64,000 bases of DNA from Collinsella sp. (GTDB lineage Bacteria; Actinomycetota; Coriobacteriia; Coriobacteriales; Coriobacteriaceae), in NCBI GenBank assembly GCA_019414345.1, contig DXMF01000048.1, positions 40,760-104,759 of the forward strand, in the 5' to 3' direction. The translations under genes and the position numbers were made by a program. Of this stretch, positions 40,826 to 49,066 are shown piece after piece. The notes beneath the pieces were generated by a model, which made no database searches, was not told the DNA's origin, and was given only the letters and a program-made list of their open reading frames with translations. Each line of letters opens with the position of its first letter. Position 1 is the stretch's first letter.

Positions 40826-40978
40826 TTACGCGGTTTTACCAAACCGCGTAACGGCTCGACGCTGCAAACCCGTACACGCGGCAATCTGACGTTCAATTTC
40901 AAGGGCGCGACCATAAGGTCTGCGCCCTTTCATTTCACGTCACCTTGCTCGCGTGTACGGGTTTTCGCTGACTTATGC
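40826..40978 (-). repeat. Structured interspersed element, copy 2
   Basis: On the minus strand it reads GCATAAGTCAGCG, outer stem AACCCGTACACGC / GCGTGTACGGGTT, CAAGGTG facing CAGATTG, inner stem ACGT / ACGT, a hairpin GGGCGC / GCGCCC, TTGAAATTGA, then GCAGCGTCGAG and the hairpin CGCGGTTT / AAACCGCG. Ends and loop strands match copy 1, while both stems differ and remain paired. No minus-strand gene follows it. Confidence 0.8.
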
Positions 40979-40991
40979 TCAACAAGGGCGG

Positions 40992-41030
40992 TTGGGCGCT
41001 CACTGGGGACAGACTTAAATGAGTGCCCAA
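40992..41030. repeat. GGGGAC hairpin upstream of the amino-acid ABC operon
   Basis: TTGGGCGCTCA / TGAGTGCCCAA arms (one wobble pair) around CTGGGGACAGACTTAAA. It has the common loop and unique arms. Confidence 0.7.
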
Positions 41031-41140
41031 TGAGTGGGTGGAAGATTGCGGGTTCTTTACGGGAATGTAGTGTGGGCTGCGGAAACGTGGTTCTTTCCGT
41101 ACAATAGTTCAACTCGTGTAAACGCAGGGAAGGGACATTC

Positions 41141-41872
41141 ATGGCAGACATGATCGAGATCAAGCATCTCAACAAGTACTTTGGCGACCTGCATGTGCTC
41201 AAAGATATCAACCTCACCGTCAAGCGCGGCGAGAAGCTCGTAATGATCGGGCCTTCCGGCTCGGGTAAGTCGACGCTCATCCGCTGTGTCGATTATCTTG
41301 AGGAGCCCACGTCGGGCGAGGTTATCATCGACGGTACGCCGCTCACTAAGAAGAATCACCTGGAAATGGCTCGCAAATATAGCTCCATGGTGTTTCAGCA
41401 GTTCAACCTGTATCCCAACATGACGGTGCTGGGCAATCTGACGCTCGCGCCCATCAAGCTGCAAAAGAAGAGCAAGGAGGAGGCGACCGAGATCGCCGTC
41501 GCCGCGCTCAAGCGCGTCGGCATGGCGCATAAGGCCGGCGAGTATCCGCAGAACCTCTCGGGCGGTCAGCAGCAGCGCATCGCCATCGCCCGTGCCCTGT
41601 GCACCAAGCAGCCCATCATCCTGTTTGACGAGCCGACCTCGGCGCTCGACCCCGAGATGGTCCAGGAGGTTCTGGACGTTATGATTGAGCTCGCGCAGGA
41701 GGACATCACCATGATCTGCGTGACGCACGAGATGGGCTTTGCGCGCCAGGTGGCCGACCGCGTCATCTTTATGGAGGACGGCCGCATCCTGGAGGAGGGC
41801 ACGCCCGAGCACTTCTTCGATAACCCCGAGAACCCGCGCTGCCGCGAGTTCCTGTCCAAGATTCTGCACTAG
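41141..41872 (+). CDS. Amino-acid ABC transporter ATPase (GlnQ type)
   Basis: The 243-residue ATPase has Walker A GPSGSGKST, Q-loop VFQQFNLYPNMTVL, signature LSGGQQQR, Walker B ILFDEPTSALDPE and H-loop VTHEMGFA. The sequence around VLKDINLTVKRGE is typical of polar amino-acid importers. It heads a four-gene unit with a binding protein and two permeases. GGGAAGGGACA lies upstream of the ATG. Confidence 0.95.
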   Translation: MADMIEIKHLNKYFGDLHVLKDINLTVKRGEKLVMIGPSGSGKSTLIRCVDYLEEPTSGEVIIDGTPLTKKNHLEMARKYSSMVFQQFNLYPNMTVLGNLTLAPIKLQKKSKEEATEIAVAALKRVGMAHKAGEYPQNLSGGQQQRIAIARALCTKQPIILFDEPTSALDPEMVQEVLDVMIELAQEDITMICVTHEMGFARQVADRVIFMEDGRILEEGTPEHFFDNPENPRCREFLSKILH

Positions 41873-41880
41873 GCGCGGTG

Positions 41881-42756
41881 ATGGACATGACGGATATGAC
41901 GAGGGCGGCCGTGTCGCGCCGTCACTTTTTGCAGCTGGCGGGCGCCGGCATGCTCGCGCTGACGGGGACCGCGCTCACCGGTTGCGGCAACTCCACCAGC
42001 GGCGAGGGTTCCGACAAGGGATCCAAGCTTGCGGCCATCAAGTCGCGCGGCCATCTGAATGCCGGCGTCAAGAAAGATGTTCCCGGCTACGGCTATTACG
42101 ACACCGCCAAAGGCCGCTTTGAGGGCATGGAAGTCGATTTGTGCTACCAGATCGCCGCCGCTGTCTTTGGCGTGAGCTACAAGGAAGCCCGTGCCCAGGA
42201 GCTTGTCGAGTTTACCGACGTAACGCCCAAGACACGCGGCCCGCTGATCGATAACGGCCAACTCGACGTGGTCGCAGCGACCTACACCATCACCGACGAG
42301 CGCAAGAAGAGCTGGGATTTCTCGACGCCGTACCGCACCGACTACGTGGGACTCATGGTCAAGAAGCGTTCGGGCTTTACCTCGATTGAGGACCTGGACG
42401 GCAAGGTCATCGGCGTGAGCCAGGGTGCCACCACGCAGGGCCTGATCGAGCAGATGATCAAGGACAACGGCTTTAGCTGCAAGCCCGAGTTTAGGGCCTT
42501 TAGCGGCTACCCCATCATCAAGAGCTCGCTCGACGCCGGCAATATCGACGTCTTTGCCATGGACCGCTCCACGCTGGCCGGTTACATGAACGAGACCGTT
42601 GAGCTGTTGCAGCCCGAGGTCAAGTTTGGCGAGCAGGGCTACGGCGTGGCGACCAAGAAGGGCTGCGACCTTTCGGCCGTGGTCGATCAGGTGATTTGCG
42701 ATCGTCTGGCCGACGGCTGGCTCGACCAAGAGGTCAAGACCTGGGGTCTTGTATAG
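41881..42756 (+). CDS. Amino-acid ABC transporter substrate-binding lipoprotein
   Basis: The 291-residue product has a Tat-like signal (SRRHFLQLAGAGMLALTG) ending in a lipobox, LTGC. The mature protein is a family 3 solute-binding protein: KLAAIKSRGHLNAGVKKDVPGYGYYD, FEGMEVDLCYQIAAAVFG, VAATYTITDERKKSWDFSTPYRTDYVGLMVKK. The ligand is probably a polar amino acid such as Glu, Gln or His. A GTG three bases upstream is the alternative start. It follows the ATPase gene by eight bases. Confidence 0.92.
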   Translation: MDMTDMTRAAVSRRHFLQLAGAGMLALTGTALTGCGNSTSGEGSDKGSKLAAIKSRGHLNAGVKKDVPGYGYYDTAKGRFEGMEVDLCYQIAAAVFGVSYKEARAQELVEFTDVTPKTRGPLIDNGQLDVVAATYTITDERKKSWDFSTPYRTDYVGLMVKKRSGFTSIEDLDGKVIGVSQGATTQGLIEQMIKDNGFSCKPEFRAFSGYPIIKSSLDAGNIDVFAMDRSTLAGYMNETVELLQPEVKFGEQGYGVATKKGCDLSAVVDQVICDRLADGWLDQEVKTWGLV

Positions 42757-42781
42757 GCGCATCGTCCAAGGAAGGAATCAA

Positions 42782-43528
42782 ATGCTCGAAGGATTATTTG
42801 ACGCCGACCGTTGGTCGACGACATTTCAAAACATGGGGCCCTTCTGGGAGGGCTTTGGCGTGACGCTACAGGTGGTCGTTGCCGGTCTGCTGCTGTCGCT
42901 GGTGCTGGGCACGCTGCTGGGTGTGTTCTCTACCACCCGTTCGCGCGTGCTGCGCGCCATAAGCCGCGTATACGTGGAGTTTTACCAGAACACCCCGTTG
43001 CCCGTGCAGGTGCTCTTTATGTACATGGCTGGTCCGCAGTTTTTGCAGGCCATAACCGGTGCCGACCAGCCGGTGCGCATCGCGCCGTTCGTGCTGGGCT
43101 TCTTGGGCGTGGGCCTGTATCACGCGGCCTACATCTCGGAGGTCATCCGCACCGGTATCGAGGCGGTTCCGCGCGGTCAGATGGAGGCGGCGCAGAGCCA
43201 GGGCTTCACCCGTGCGCAGGCGTACTGGTACATCGTGCTGCCCCAGACATTCAAGATCATTCTGCCGCCGCTGTGCAACCAGGCACTCAACCTAGTCAAG
43301 AACACGTCGGTGCTGGCGCTTGTGGCCGGCGGCGACCTTATGTACCGTTCCGACAACTTTGTGAGTCTGTACGGTTACCTGCAGGGATACATCGTCTGCT
43401 GCCTTATGTACTTCATCATCTGCTTTCCGCTCGCCATGCTGGTGCAGTGGCTCGAGCGCCGCTCCAAGGAGCGTCCGCGCGGCGTGAGCCTCGCCGAGCT
43501 GGGGCTCGACAACGTAGAGGAGGCCTAG
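42782..43528 (+). CDS. Amino-acid ABC transporter permease 1
   Basis: The 248-residue HisM/GlnP-type permease has the first helix FGVTLQVVVAGLLLSLVLGTLLG and the EAA loop SQGFTRAQAYWYIVLPQTFKIILPPL. Three or more further helices follow. AAGGAAGGA precedes the ATG at 42782. It pairs with the next permease to form a heterodimeric channel. Confidence 0.93.
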   Translation: MLEGLFDADRWSTTFQNMGPFWEGFGVTLQVVVAGLLLSLVLGTLLGVFSTTRSRVLRAISRVYVEFYQNTPLPVQVLFMYMAGPQFLQAITGADQPVRIAPFVLGFLGVGLYHAAYISEVIRTGIEAVPRGQMEAAQSQGFTRAQAYWYIVLPQTFKIILPPLCNQALNLVKNTSVLALVAGGDLMYRSDNFVSLYGYLQGYIVCCLMYFIICFPLAMLVQWLERRSKERPRGVSLAELGLDNVEEA

Positions 43529-43531
43529 CGC

Positions 43532-44170
43532 ATGGAAATCTTCAACGCGACCAACCTGCTCTACATTTGGGGCGGCTTTGTTAAGACGATCGAGATCTCG
43601 GCGCTGTCGATCTTTTTCTCGCTCATCTTTGGCACGGTGCTGGCGCTTGTTAAAAGCTATGCGCCCCGCCCGTTCCGTATTTTGGTGAGTGCCTATATCG
43701 AGCTGTTCCGTTGCACGCCGAACCTGCTGTGGATCCTGTTTATCTACTTTACGGTGCAGGGCTTGGACATTGTGATTTCGACCATCGCCTTTACACTGTT
43801 TACCAGCGCTGTTATGGCCGAGATTGTGCGCGGCGGCCTCAACTCGATTCCGCGCGGCCAGTTTGAGGCGGCGCAGAGCCAGGGCTTTGGCTTCTTTGCC
43901 ACCATGCGCTACATCATTCTGCCGCAGACGTTTAAGACGATCATTCCGGCGCTGTTTAGCCAGTGCACGACTGTCATCAAGGACAGCTCGTATCTTTCGG
44001 GCATTAACGTGGCCGAGCTCATGTACACGGCCAACGTCGTGATGGCCCACGCGATCGATCTGTCGCAGGTGCTTATGCTCTACGGCCTGGTGTTTGCGAT
44101 GTACTTTGTACTCAACTTTGGTATCTCGCTGCTGGTCCGAGCGTATCAACGTCGTATCGTAGCCGCATAG
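43532..44170 (+). CDS. Amino-acid ABC transporter permease 2
   Basis: The 212-residue permease has FVKTIEISALSIFFSLIFGTVLALVKSY at the N terminus, YIELFRCTPNLLWILFIYF, and the EAA loop SQGFGFFATMRYIILPQTFKTIIPAL. It starts three bases after the previous gene with GAGGAGG inside that gene's end. The structured element copy 3 begins at its stop codon. Confidence 0.93.
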   Translation: MEIFNATNLLYIWGGFVKTIEISALSIFFSLIFGTVLALVKSYAPRPFRILVSAYIELFRCTPNLLWILFIYFTVQGLDIVISTIAFTLFTSAVMAEIVRGGLNSIPRGQFEAAQSQGFGFFATMRYIILPQTFKTIIPALFSQCTTVIKDSSYLSGINVAELMYTANVVMAHAIDLSQVLMLYGLVFAMYFVLNFGISLLVRAYQRRIVAA

Positions 44171-44276
44171 TCCTGCTTCCCCAAGCACGGCACCTTGCCC
44201 CTCAATCGTCACTTGCGTACATTTAGTACGCGGCGCTCCTCTTTCGGGGCAATCTGCCGCACTTGGGAAACCAGGA
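44171..44276 (-). repeat. Structured interspersed element, copy 3
   Basis: On the minus strand: outer stem TCCTGGTTTCCCAAGTGCGG with CCGTGCTTGGGGAAGCAGGA (few mismatches), CAGATTG facing CAAGGTG, inner stem CCCC / GGGG, GAAAGAGGAGCGCC, hairpin GCGTAC / GTACGC, GACGATTGA. The purine run, hairpin and GACGAYTGA match copy 1 at 22787. The two loop strands are exchanged relative to copy 1. Confidence 0.78.
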
Positions 44277-44341
44277 CGGTCGTAAGTGACAAAATGGGAA
44301 TCAGGAATCGCCTATTTTTCATTTGTTAGAAAGGAATCGCG

Positions 44342-44965
44342 ATGAGCGATCTGGAGAATAAGAAGAATCCTGTGGTCATTACCATCGCGCGCGACTTTGG
44401 CGCCGAGGGCCACGAGATTGGTCGCATGCTTGCCGACGAGTTGGGGATTCCGCTGTACGATAACGAGCTGCTGGTGCGCGCGTCGCTGCGCGCGGGCGAG
44501 TCGCTCGACAAGATGGCTGCCTACGACGAGCGCCTGGCCGTGGAGAATATGGCGTTTCTGCCCGACCGCTACGATGCACGTTCGTACTCGGACAAGTTGT
44601 TCCAAAAGATGAGCCAGGTGATTTTGGATCTGGGCGAGACCGAGAGCTGCATTATCGAAGGCCGTCTGTCCGATTACCTGCTGCGTAACAATCCCAACCA
44701 CATTGCCGTGTTGGTGACCGCACCCTTTGAGGACCGCGTCGAGATCGTGCGCAAGAAGCGCGGCCTTAACAAAAAGAAGGGCGCCAAGCTGGTCAAGCAG
44801 CAGCAGAAGGCGCGCGAGGCGTTCTATAAGCGCTACAGCGCCGGAAAGTGGAAGATGACGAGTGGCAAGGACATCGTCGTCAACCGCGCCAAGCTGGGCC
44901 GCGAGGGCTGCAAAGATGTCATCGCCGCTGCCTACCGCTACAAGGTAGCGCAGCTCGAAGGCTAG
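44342..44965 (+). CDS. Cytidylate kinase-like family protein
   Basis: The 207-residue product matches Cytidylate_kin2: VVITIARDFGAEGHEIGRMLADELGIPLYDNELL, where G-A-E-G-H replaces the classic P-loop Gly/Ser-rich sequence. CIIEGRLSDYLLRNNPNHIAVLVTAPFEDRVE follows. It probably phosphorylates a nucleoside monophosphate, but the substrate is unproven. AGAAAGGAAT precedes the ATG. The end is followed by a repeat hairpin that can act as a terminator. Confidence 0.82.
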   Translation: MSDLENKKNPVVITIARDFGAEGHEIGRMLADELGIPLYDNELLVRASLRAGESLDKMAAYDERLAVENMAFLPDRYDARSYSDKLFQKMSQVILDLGETESCIIEGRLSDYLLRNNPNHIAVLVTAPFEDRVEIVRKKRGLNKKKGAKLVKQQQKAREAFYKRYSAGKWKMTSGKDIVVNRAKLGREGCKDVIAAAYRYKVAQLEG

Positions 44966-44974
44966 CCGATCAAT

Positions 44975-45011
44975 AACCACCACAAAGGGGACAAGCACCT
45001 TTGCGGTGGTT
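44975..45011. repeat. CCACAAAGG hairpin, also terminator-like
   Basis: AACCACCACAAAGG / CCTTTGCGGTGGTT arms (one mismatch) around GGACAAGCA, followed by TTTTGTTTTA. The same arms occur at 11590, 46587, 48926 and 55966. Here it separates two converging genes. Confidence 0.8.
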
Positions 45012-45017
45012 TTTGTT

Positions 45018-46421
45018 TTAGGCCGAGGGGAAGGCCTTGGTGAGACCGGCGCGCGTCTGCGTGTCGGTCTTTTGGTAGATGGAGCTCAGGTGGCGCTGTA
45101 CCATGCGCATCGAGATACCGAGTTCCTCGGCAACCTGCTTGAGCGGGCGTTCATCCTGGGTCACGGCTATGAGCACGTCGACTTCGCGCGGGGTGAGAGC
45201 GTGGTTGGCGATGAAGGCCTGGCGTTGCTCCTCGATGGTGGGGGCGGCGAGTGCTTCTTCTGCCAGCTGCTCGCGCTCGCGCTCCCGCTCGGTTTGGGGC
45301 AGGCGGAACAGGCCCGCGGCTACAAACGCCGCGCAGGCGGCGACGAGCAAAACGAGCGCACCGATCATAATGAGGGCAACGTTATCCGAGGTCACGAGAG
45401 CAAGCGAGATGCCCGATGTGGTGAAAGCGCATACATTGTTGGCGGCGCGGCCCATGCCAGCCCAAAGGGCGGGCGCATGCATGTGCGGTGCCAGCTGTGT
45501 AAAGGTGGCGGTAAAGAACGTGACGAAAAAGCCCGAGCTCAGGTAAAAGACGACAAGGCCTAGGTTGGGATCGGCGCCGGCCTCCACGGCCAGGATGGAA
45601 ATGGTCGAGAGCACGGCGATGCCGAGCATGACAAGTCCCATGTAGCGGCGCTCGGCAAGGTCAAAGATAAGACCGGCGGCAAGGCCGCTTGCCGCCAAAA
45701 AGAGGCGCGGCCAAGTCTGCACGGCAATGGTGCCGTGGGCGTTGGAGAGTGTGACCACGTTGTCGAGGGTGGAGAACAGACAGGCAAGAATCATGACGAG
45801 CGCGATGCTCCAGCATGCCTGCTTGGCGAGGGCATGAGAGGACTCAGCAAAGGGATTGATGGCGGGGCTGGAGCTCTCGGCAGCTTTTTGGGGAACGACG
45901 CTGAGGGCGGATATGGCGATAGTCGCTGCGCCAAGGACGATGAGCTCTGCGATACCGCCGCAATTGAGCAGGTTGACGGCGAACTGCATCAGGATGCCCG
46001 CGGCATAGGCTGCTCCCGCACCGGTGGCGAGCTTGGGATCGTCTTGAAACGCCAGTGAAAAGGCGTGGTGCGCAGCGGCGCCCAGCAGGCCGAGTCCGAG
46101 GAATGCGAGGCAGCCCAGAATCTCGAGGGCAAGCGAACCCGTGGGGGACTGGATCTGGGTCAATCCCAGGATGGCGATGGGAACGGCGGCGCTGACAACT
46201 GCCTGGGGCTGGCCTTTGCGTTGGGCGAGACCGAGCAGTGGTGCATATCCGATAAAGCCGAGCACGCTCGCACCCAGAATAAAGCCCTGTGCGATTACAA
46301 CGCGTTCGGCACCGGCGAGCAGCCCGACGTTGACGTCGAAACGAAACTCGGCGGCAAGGAAGGCGAAGGTGAAGAGCGCGAGTGCCAGAAGCGCGTTGAT
46401 TTTAGGCCTGCTCAGGTTCAA
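45018..46421 (-). CDS. LuxR-type regulator with 12-helix membrane domain
   Basis: The 467-residue product has an N-terminal MFS-like set of about 12 hydrophobic helices (residues 1-380) and a C-terminal LuxR/GerE helix-turn-helix: HALTPREVDVLIAVTQDERPLKQVAEELGISMRMVQRHLSSIYQKTDTQTRAGL. Membrane LuxR proteins of this type are common in Coriobacteriia. The ligand is unknown. The TTG start at 46421 has AAAGGA six bases upstream. It is divergent from the surface-protein gene at 46648, with a palindrome between them. Confidence 0.85.
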   Translation of the reverse strand: MNLSRPKINALLALALFTFAFLAAEFRFDVNVGLLAGAERVVIAQGFILGASVLGFIGYAPLLGLAQRKGQPQAVVSAAVPIAILGLTQIQSPTGSLALEILGCLAFLGLGLLGAAAHHAFSLAFQDDPKLATGAGAAYAAGILMQFAVNLLNCGGIAELIVLGAATIAISALSVVPQKAAESSSPAINPFAESSHALAKQACWSIALVMILACLFSTLDNVVTLSNAHGTIAVQTWPRLFLAASGLAAGLIFDLAERRYMGLVMLGIAVLSTISILAVEAGADPNLGLVVFYLSSGFFVTFFTATFTQLAPHMHAPALWAGMGRAANNVCAFTTSGISLALVTSDNVALIMIGALVLLVAACAAFVAAGLFRLPQTEREREREQLAEEALAAPTIEEQRQAFIANHALTPREVDVLIAVTQDERPLKQVAEELGISMRMVQRHLSSIYQKTDTQTRAGLTKAFPSA

Positions 46422-46523
46422 GGACGGTCCTTTGGGTGGACGAATAATCGTGTCCTCGATTGTAGCGTTCCCGGGACGAGTGTGGCGATGGCGAAATCAT
46501 ATTGAATTAAACCGCAGGTAGAG

Positions 46524-46551
46524 GCCTAGGTTCACATCTACGAACCTAGGC
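46524..46551. promoter_or_regulatory. Palindrome TAGGTTC-N-GAACCTA, site 1
   Basis: GCCTAGGTTC / GAACCTAGGC arms around ACATCTAC, preceded by CGCAGGTAGA. A second site with the same core and preceding bases lies at 48978. It sits about 100 bases from both the LuxR start and the surface-protein start, as an operator would. Confidence 0.55.
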
Positions 46552-46586
46552 ATATGGAGTCATTTGGCACATCTTGGTGGTACAGG

Positions 46587-46621
46587 ACCACCACAAAGGG
46601 GACAGGCACCTTTGTGGTGGT
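46587..46621. repeat. CCACAAAGG hairpin before surface protein 1
   Basis: ACCACCACAAAGG / CCTTTGTGGTGGT perfect arms around GGACAGGCA. It ends 26 bases before the start codon of the next gene. Confidence 0.85.
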
Positions 46622-46647
46622 ATGTCCCTACGACCAAGGAGGCCGTT

Positions 46648-48639
46648 ATGAACGTAAGCCACTTTGACAAGCAAGCTCAACGTGAGTCCACCTGCTCGCT
46701 GGTTCACGGTACCTGGCGTTGTGTGGGTGCCAAAATAGCTTGCGCCGGCGCGTGTGCGCTTATGGTCGGTCAGTTGCTGCTGCCGAGCGTGGCGCTGGCG
46801 ACGGAATGCGCCGATCCCGCCGCTGGGACGGATGAGGTTGCCGCGGCTCCGGTGACGCCGACGGTTGCGGAGGATACGGCTGCAACGACCGCGCCAGCTG
46901 CTTCGACCGCGCCTGCAACCGATGCTGCTCCGGCGGCGCAAGCCACCGTTGAGCCTCAGCAGACAATCCCAGCCGATGCCGCCAATGAGCCTAGCGGTGC
47001 TGCGCTCGCTGGGCAAAACGCTTCTGGCGACGACAACGCCGCCATGCCGGCGAGCAACGCCATCATGCCCTGTGGCGTGACCGATGTGACAGGCGGGGGA
47101 GGCGTTAGGGTCAATACGACCGTGGTCGATCATTATACGAACTGCGAGCTTTCGGACAACATCACGCTCGAAAAGGGCCAGTCGTATACCCATGATTTTC
47201 CCGATGTTGAGGGTGGCATTCCAGAAGCGCTTGCGAGCGAAGTTGTCGAGGTTAAGTACTACAGGGCCGATGCCGCTTCGGGCACTCTGGTCGAAGTTCA
47301 GGATGCGTCCATGTCCGACGTGACGGCTCGCTTCGAACCCGTTGGCAATCACATGAGGCTGACGCTGACCTTTACGGGTGGCGCGGCAGGCGGCTCGTAT
47401 CGACTCACGCGCAATGAGGCTCTCTATATTGGCTCGGCACTGGAGTATACCGGAACTGACTATGAAGGCAGCTCGACTATCCTCAACGAAACCAGGTACG
47501 ATTATTACCTCCGCTACGCCATCAATAGCGAAATTACGCTCGTTGCGTCAGAAAACGAAGCCCTCCATAACCTGAACGTCAACGACGTGAAGACCAACTA
47601 CGCGCCCGGCGAGGCGCCCCGCGCGACCGCGACGATTCCCGCTGCTGACGCCGACAAGTACGAGATCGCCTACGAGTGCTGGGAGGAGATGGATGGCAGC
47701 GACCCCGCGGAGCTCACGCCCGTTGCCTTCTGGTATTCCGACCCCGCCAAGTATCCGACGGGCGCGAGGAGGATCGAACACTTCGAAGAGGGCAAGTTCT
47801 ACATGTATTCCGTCGAGCTGAGGCTCAAGGGCGACAATACCGTGGGCAATGACTGCATGATGTACGTCAACGGCCATTGGACGCACCACATCAAGACCGT
47901 CAACGGCGTCTTCGCGCCAAACGCTGACAATATGCTGTGCGAGCAGCCGATCGACGAATGGCGGGCCATCGACGTTATCGAGATCAACGGCGCCACGACC
48001 ACCTTCAAGGCAGGCGATAAGCCGGTCTTTACGGCGAATGTTCCGACGGACTCCAACTTCCTTCCTCAGTGTGAGTACTGGACGGGTAGCGACGGCAGCG
48101 AAGTGAACTCTCAGGAGTTCTGGGATCAGAACATCACGAACCACATCGACGCCTTTAAGCCTGGCGTGACCTATCGCTACGGTATCTACCTCAAGCCCGC
48201 GCGCGGATTCTACTTTACGCCCAACACCAAGCTGGTGATCAACGGCCAGGAGTGCGGCTACCAGATGGGCGAAGCGAGTGTAGTTGATCCCGAGAGCGGC
48301 TGTATCTTCACTCTGTGGCTCAACACCGATTCGACCTTTACGCCTGAAGCCACGCCGACTCCCGATCCGCAGCCTACGCCGGATCCCAATCCGACGCCGC
48401 AGCCCGAGGTCAAGCCCGAAACCAAGCCTGAGACGAAACCCGAGACCAAACCCGCGGCTAAGCCGGCCACGACAACCGCCACGACCAAGACGGTTGAGAA
48501 AGCCGCGCCGACCAAGAAGGGCGATGCTGTCCTGGCTACCACGGCAGATACCACCGTAATGACGGTCACCGCCCTAGGTATCGCTGGCGCAACCGTTGCC
48601 GCTGCCGGCATCGCCGCAACCAAGCGCCGCAAGCGTTAG
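46648..48639 (+). CDS. Secreted surface protein with Pro-rich stalk
   Basis: The 663-residue product has a signal peptide (IACAGACALMVGQLLLPSVALA), an Ala/Thr/Pro-rich segment to about residue 140, then beta-rich modules. Two of these look like a tandem pair: about 304-415 (VNDVKTNYAPGEAPRATATIPAAD) and about 437-535 (IDVIEINGATTTFKAGDKPVFTANVP). A Pro/Glu/Lys stalk with repeated PETK follows (565-625), then a Gly/Ala-rich hydrophobic helix and KRRKR. The expected sorting motif is LATTAD, not LPXTG. The tail is nearly the same as in the 2203-residue protein downstream. AAGGAGG precedes the ATG. Confidence 0.8.
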   Translation: MNVSHFDKQAQRESTCSLVHGTWRCVGAKIACAGACALMVGQLLLPSVALATECADPAAGTDEVAAAPVTPTVAEDTAATTAPAASTAPATDAAPAAQATVEPQQTIPADAANEPSGAALAGQNASGDDNAAMPASNAIMPCGVTDVTGGGGVRVNTTVVDHYTNCELSDNITLEKGQSYTHDFPDVEGGIPEALASEVVEVKYYRADAASGTLVEVQDASMSDVTARFEPVGNHMRLTLTFTGGAAGGSYRLTRNEALYIGSALEYTGTDYEGSSTILNETRYDYYLRYAINSEITLVASENEALHNLNVNDVKTNYAPGEAPRATATIPAADADKYEIAYECWEEMDGSDPAELTPVAFWYSDPAKYPTGARRIEHFEEGKFYMYSVELRLKGDNTVGNDCMMYVNGHWTHHIKTVNGVFAPNADNMLCEQPIDEWRAIDVIEINGATTTFKAGDKPVFTANVPTDSNFLPQCEYWTGSDGSEVNSQEFWDQNITNHIDAFKPGVTYRYGIYLKPARGFYFTPNTKLVINGQECGYQMGEASVVDPESGCIFTLWLNTDSTFTPEATPTPDPQPTPDPNPTPQPEVKPETKPETKPETKPAAKPATTTATTKTVEKAAPTKKGDAVLATTADTTVMTVTALGIAGATVAAAGIAATKRRKR

Positions 48640-48669
48640 GTTTTGGCGGCGGCGCCCATCCTCGGCTTT

Positions 48670-48895
48670 AGCAAAATCTCAATCTGTAACACCAAGCCAG
48701 TCAAAACGGCTCTAGATGTTACAGATTGAGATGAACCGAATGGCCGCCAACCTAACGTCTCGATCTGTAACACGTAGCGGGGAATTTGGTCTCTAACTGT
48801 TACAGATTGAGACAAAGCGGGGGCGGCTGGAGCAATATCTCGATCTGTAACAACTACAAGGCTCAACAGGGCCTAACTGTTACAGATCGAGACAA
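48670..48895. repeat. Triple hairpin array, TCTCRATCTGTAACA family, copy 1
   Basis: Three units, each TCTCRATCTGTAACA ... TGTTACAGATYGAGA with 25-35 bases between: 48674-48731, 48756-48812 and 48837-48894. The loops differ but share bits such as CTAACTG. It lies directly after surface protein 1. A second three-unit array follows surface protein 2. Confidence 0.85.
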
Positions 48896-48925
48896 ACATC
48901 GGAATCGGTTCGCCGACCAGACCCC

Positions 48926-48964
48926 AAACCGCCACAAAGGTGCCTGTCCCCTTTGTGGCGGTTT
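48926..48964. repeat. CCACAAAGG hairpin after array 1
   Basis: AAACCGCCACAAAGG / CCTTTGTGGCGGTTT arms around TGCCTGTCC. The C-to-G change in both arms (ACCGCC / GGCGGT against ACCACC / GGTGGT) is compensated. Confidence 0.85.
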
Positions 48965-48977
48965 GCGCAGGTAGAAC

Positions 48978-49003
48978 GGTAGGTTCGTATATATGAACCT
49001 ACC
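48978..49003. promoter_or_regulatory. Palindrome TAGGTTC-N-GAACCTA, site 2
   Basis: GGTAGGTTC / GAACCTACC arms around GTATATAT, preceded by GCAGGTAGA. It lies 63 bases before the start of the 2203-residue gene. It shares arms and preceding bases with site 1. Confidence 0.55.
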
Positions 49004-49066
49004 CTTCGCTTTGTTTTTGGACGACGATTACGCTGGATGACTTTTGGTTTCAGGAAAGGAACGACC

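Noticed and set aside
41031..41140. T-box or riboswitch before the amino-acid transporter operon
   Set aside because: No T-box sequence, specifier stem or known riboswitch core can be recognised. The region holds only a repeat hairpin further upstream and ordinary leader sequence.
48670..48895. CRISPR-like array of a 15-bp repeat
   Set aside because: Repeats alternate in orientation, forming hairpins. Spacers are few and partly shared with the second array, and no cas gene is near.
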